From Gautieria morchelliformis (Eukaryota; Basidiomycota; Agaricomycetes; Gomphales; Gomphaceae): a stretch of 64,000 nt of DNA. Positions 62,031 to 64,000 of this stretch are shown here, in pieces (within the stretch, counting starts at the first letter, position 1; each line of letters opens with the position of its first letter). The DNA lies in contig WHVA01000224.1 of assembly GCA_015179125.1 (NCBI GenBank), positions 62,001 to 126,000 on the forward strand, written 5' to 3'. The notes beneath the pieces are model-generated. The model saw only the letters and a program-made list of their open reading frames with translations, was not told the DNA's origin and made no database searches. A program made the translations under genes and the position numbers.

Positions 62031-64000
62031 TCACCCCCCCTCTAGCGTGCTGCGTCCTCGAAGCACGGGACACAAGGGATTGAAATGCCAGCGAGCGGAT
62101 TCGGCGAGGGGCACCTGGATGTGTCCTATAGAACTCCCGGAGTTTGTCAGGAGCGGAAACATCTTGCTCCGGGACCCAAGAATTCTCCTCGTACCCATAC
62201 CCTTCCCATTTCACGAGGAATTGGAGTCGTCCTCGCACAAACCGGCTGTCCAGGATCCGTTCCACCACGTAGTGCTCTTCCCCATCTACAATTTCTGGCG
62301 GAGGTGGCGGGTGAGCCTTCCGATGTGGAATTGGGTCCTCAAGCATAGGGAGTAACTTCACCACGTTGAAGACGGGGTGGAGGCGGGACATGGACATCGG
62401 AAGTCGGAGGCGGTATGCATTCCGTCCAACCCTCCGCGTCACTGTGAAGGGCCCAAGGTAGCGGTGGGCAAGCTTCTGCGAAGGGCGTGTGGTGCGGATG
62501 TCACTTGCATCTAGGTACACCTTGTCTCCAACTTGGTACTCTGGGGCAGGAACCCGGCGTCGGTTGTAGTACCTTGCCATGTCATCCTTGGCCTTCGCAA
62601 GGGCCGACTTGGCTTCCGAAAGGGTGGAGTCCATGCGGTCTCGGAACTCGTTGACCGTCTCGAGTCGGGACTCAGCCTGGCGTGGTTCGAAGCCCATCCG
62701 CGGGTGTCGTCCGGAGTCAAGCATGAAGGGAGTCTGTTGTGTGGCGGAATGGACATGGTTGTTGTATTGGAATTCCGCCAGCGGAAGTAACTCATCCCAG
62801 TCATCCTGCCTCTCATTGATAAAGAGGCGGAGATATTGCTCTAACTCCTGATTGACCCGTTCCGTCTGTCCGTCGCCCTGCGGATGGTACGCTGTGGTGG
62901 TAGCCAGCTTTATGCCGAGCAGGCGGTAGAGCTCCCGAGTCAGTTCCGCGACAAACTGCGGACCTCGGTCGGAAACAACTTGCTTCGGGAGCCCATGCAA
63001 CTTCCAGACATGTGCAAGGAACAGGCGGGCCGCTCCGAGGGCTGTGATCGTCGTGTGCGTCGGAATGAAGTGGGACACCTTGCTCACCGAATCCACGACG
63101 TTCATGATCGCGTCGTAGCCATGAGACTCTGGGAGTTCAACGATGAAGTCGACACTGATGGTGTCCCAGCGGGATTCGGGAATCGGGAGCGGAACAAGTT
63201 CTCCGACGGGCGGACGTCGTTGCGCTTTGGTTCGGAGACAAAGGTCACACGTCTTCACGTACTGTCCGATGTAGCGGGACATCTGAGGCCACCAGTAATT
63301 CCGAGCCACTAACTCCAGCGTCTTCCACCTGCCAGCATGCCCAGCGACCCGTGTGTCATGGTGCTGGGACACGATGTGACGGCGGAGGTCCGCCCCACCC
63401 GGAACATAGACCTTGCCCCTGAAGTGGAGCAGTCCATCACGTTCCGACCATTCCGCTGCCCGTACAGACCGTGAGTGCCCTTTCCGGAGTTCCTCCACTG
63501 CCTTCACCACCGACTCCTCCTTCTCTCCATTCCGGTACTGCCTCCGGATATCCCGGAGCATTTCCGCTTCCGCCCCAACTGCAGTTACTCCTTCTAGGGC
63601 ACGGATTGCAAAGAGACTTGGGCGGAGCAGTGTCATATCCGCGTTGTCTCCACTTCCGCTTCCGTGATCCGCGCGGCGGGATAGGGCATCGGGCTTGCCC
63701 ATGGTGCGGCCGGGGCGGTGGTGGAGCATGAAGTCAAACCGGGACAGGTGTAGGGACCACCGTGCTTGTCGTCGGTTCAGCTTCTTAGACGTGCGGAAAT
63801 ACTCGAGGTTCTTGTGGTCTGTCCAGATCTCAAAAGGGCATAGAGCACCCTCGAGGAAGTGTCGCCACTCCTCCAGTGCTCGGATGATTGCCAGCATCTC
63901 CTTGTCATGGATCTCATAGTTCCGCTCGACCGGACTAAGGCTCTTAGAGAAGAAGGCAATCGGATGCCACCCCCCACCATCTTCCGATGACTGCTGTGAC
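61810..64000 (-). CDS. B3 pol, open to window end (RNase H, integrase, chromodomain)
   Basis: Uninterrupted frame from beyond the window to a stop at 61810, at least 730 codons. From the window end: RNase H (WHPIAFFSKSLSPVERNYE, IWTDHKNLEYF), the zinc region (SQHHDTRVAGHAGRWKTLE, KTCDLCLRTKAQR), integrase with all three acidic residues (ISVDFIVELPE, SDRGPQFVAELT, GQTERVNQELEQYLR), the GPFTVTRRVG block and the chromodomain (HYVVERILDSRFVRG, FLVKWEGYGYEENSWVPEQ). About 73 C-terminal residues rich in Ser, Asp and Ala are encoded by the 3' LTR. Unlike B1 and B2 it has no stop or shift here, so it may be a recent or active copy. RT, protease and gag lie outside. Confidence 0.88.
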   Translation of the reverse strand, partial: SQQSSEDGGGWHPIAFFSKSLSPVERNYEIHDKEMLAIIRALEEWRHFLEGALCPFEIWTDHKNLEYFRTSKKLNRRQARWSLHLSRFDFMLHHRPGRTMGKPDALSRRADHGSGSGDNADMTLLRPSLFAIRALEGVTAVGAEAEMLRDIRRQYRNGEKEESVVKAVEELRKGHSRSVRAAEWSERDGLLHFRGKVYVPGGADLRRHIVSQHHDTRVAGHAGRWKTLELVARNYWWPQMSRYIGQYVKTCDLCLRTKAQRRPPVGELVPLPIPESRWDTISVDFIVELPESHGYDAIMNVVDSVSKVSHFIPTHTTITALGAARLFLAHVWKLHGLPKQVVSDRGPQFVAELTRELYRLLGIKLATTTAYHPQGDGQTERVNQELEQYLRLFINERQDDWDELLPLAEFQYNNHVHSATQQTPFMLDSGRHPRMGFEPRQAESRLETVNEFRDRMDSTLSEAKSALAKAKDDMARYYNRRRVPAPEYQVGDKVYLDASDIRTTRPSQKLAHRYLGPFTVTRRVGRNAYRLRLPMSMSRLHPVFNVVKLLPMLEDPIPHRKAHPPPPPEIVDGEEHYVVERILDSRFVRGRLQFLVKWEGYGYEENSWVPEQDVSAPDKLREFYRTHPGAPRRIRSLAFQSLVSRASRTQHARGGVMSGDTLFSISSSDTTPSSDSISDSASGSDSISASAFGNDSASGRTSTRSVRLASSTPISDFRPGTVSEIKRLA

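Overview
This is fungal nuclear DNA, almost certainly from a mushroom-forming basidiomycete (Agaricomycetes). The evidence is a multi-intron seven-transmembrane Git3/CAR-like receptor gene with 45-70 bp introns, an intron-bearing DnaJ relic, and chromodomain-bearing Ty3/Gypsy elements nested in each other. There are no bacterial operons, CRISPR arrays, rRNA genes or convincing tRNAs. Roughly four fifths of the window is transposable-element sequence. The working family names used below are A to G.

Layout. 1-5873: Gypsy A1 (+), its gag split by solo LTR F1. 5659-6253: a shared A LTR and the start of another A copy, cut by Gypsy B1 (-) at 6254-7863. 7864-11536: an LTR-like element G present as a truncated and a full copy, making a large palindrome, tangled with LTR F3. 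11537-20156: the only host-like stretch, holding an 11-exon receptor gene (15313-16860) and a dead DnaJ/ERdj3-like gene (17865-18830). 20157-20869: a TIR element of MITE type. 20946-26636: Gypsy A2 with F2 and a solo C LTR inside. 26637-32136: Gypsy C1 (-) carrying a solo Copia LTR and element E1. 32137 to about 41766: Gypsy C2 (-) with a solo Copia LTR, a foreign 455 bp block, a solo C LTR and an AT-rich, mitochondrial-looking insert. 41811-42299: E2. From 42300: Gypsy D (-), split by Gypsy B2 (-), whose 5' LTR holds a solo B LTR, which in turn holds a nearly complete Ty1/Copia element (52604-58819). D resumes at 58919, partly inverted, and is hit again by a solo C LTR (60831-61493) and by Gypsy B3 (61550 to the window end).

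Twelve insertions can be dated relative to each other through 5 bp target duplications (4/5 match for E1) and interrupted sequences. A, B, C, D and the Copia element encode the usual gag, protease, reverse transcriptase and RNase H; integrase is visible in all except A. The integrases of B, C and D end in a chromodomain, which in this class of element binds silent chromatin and probably explains the nesting. B3 has no break in the part visible. The Copia element is young (LTRs differ by about one base) but is disabled by a tandem triplication in its integrase region and one frameshift.

The most unusual signal is a gene that families C and D carry on the opposite strand, convergent with gag-pol and starting next to the 3' LTR. 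It has one intron, a coiled coil and a paired CX2CX6C cysteine cluster. I know of no described function for it. Other notable signals are a G element with 15 TCACNTGA sites per arm, extreme overuse of the word TTCCG/CGGAA in families B and C, dense perfect palindromes in family A, and a small inversion whose breakpoints are proven by an inverted target duplication.
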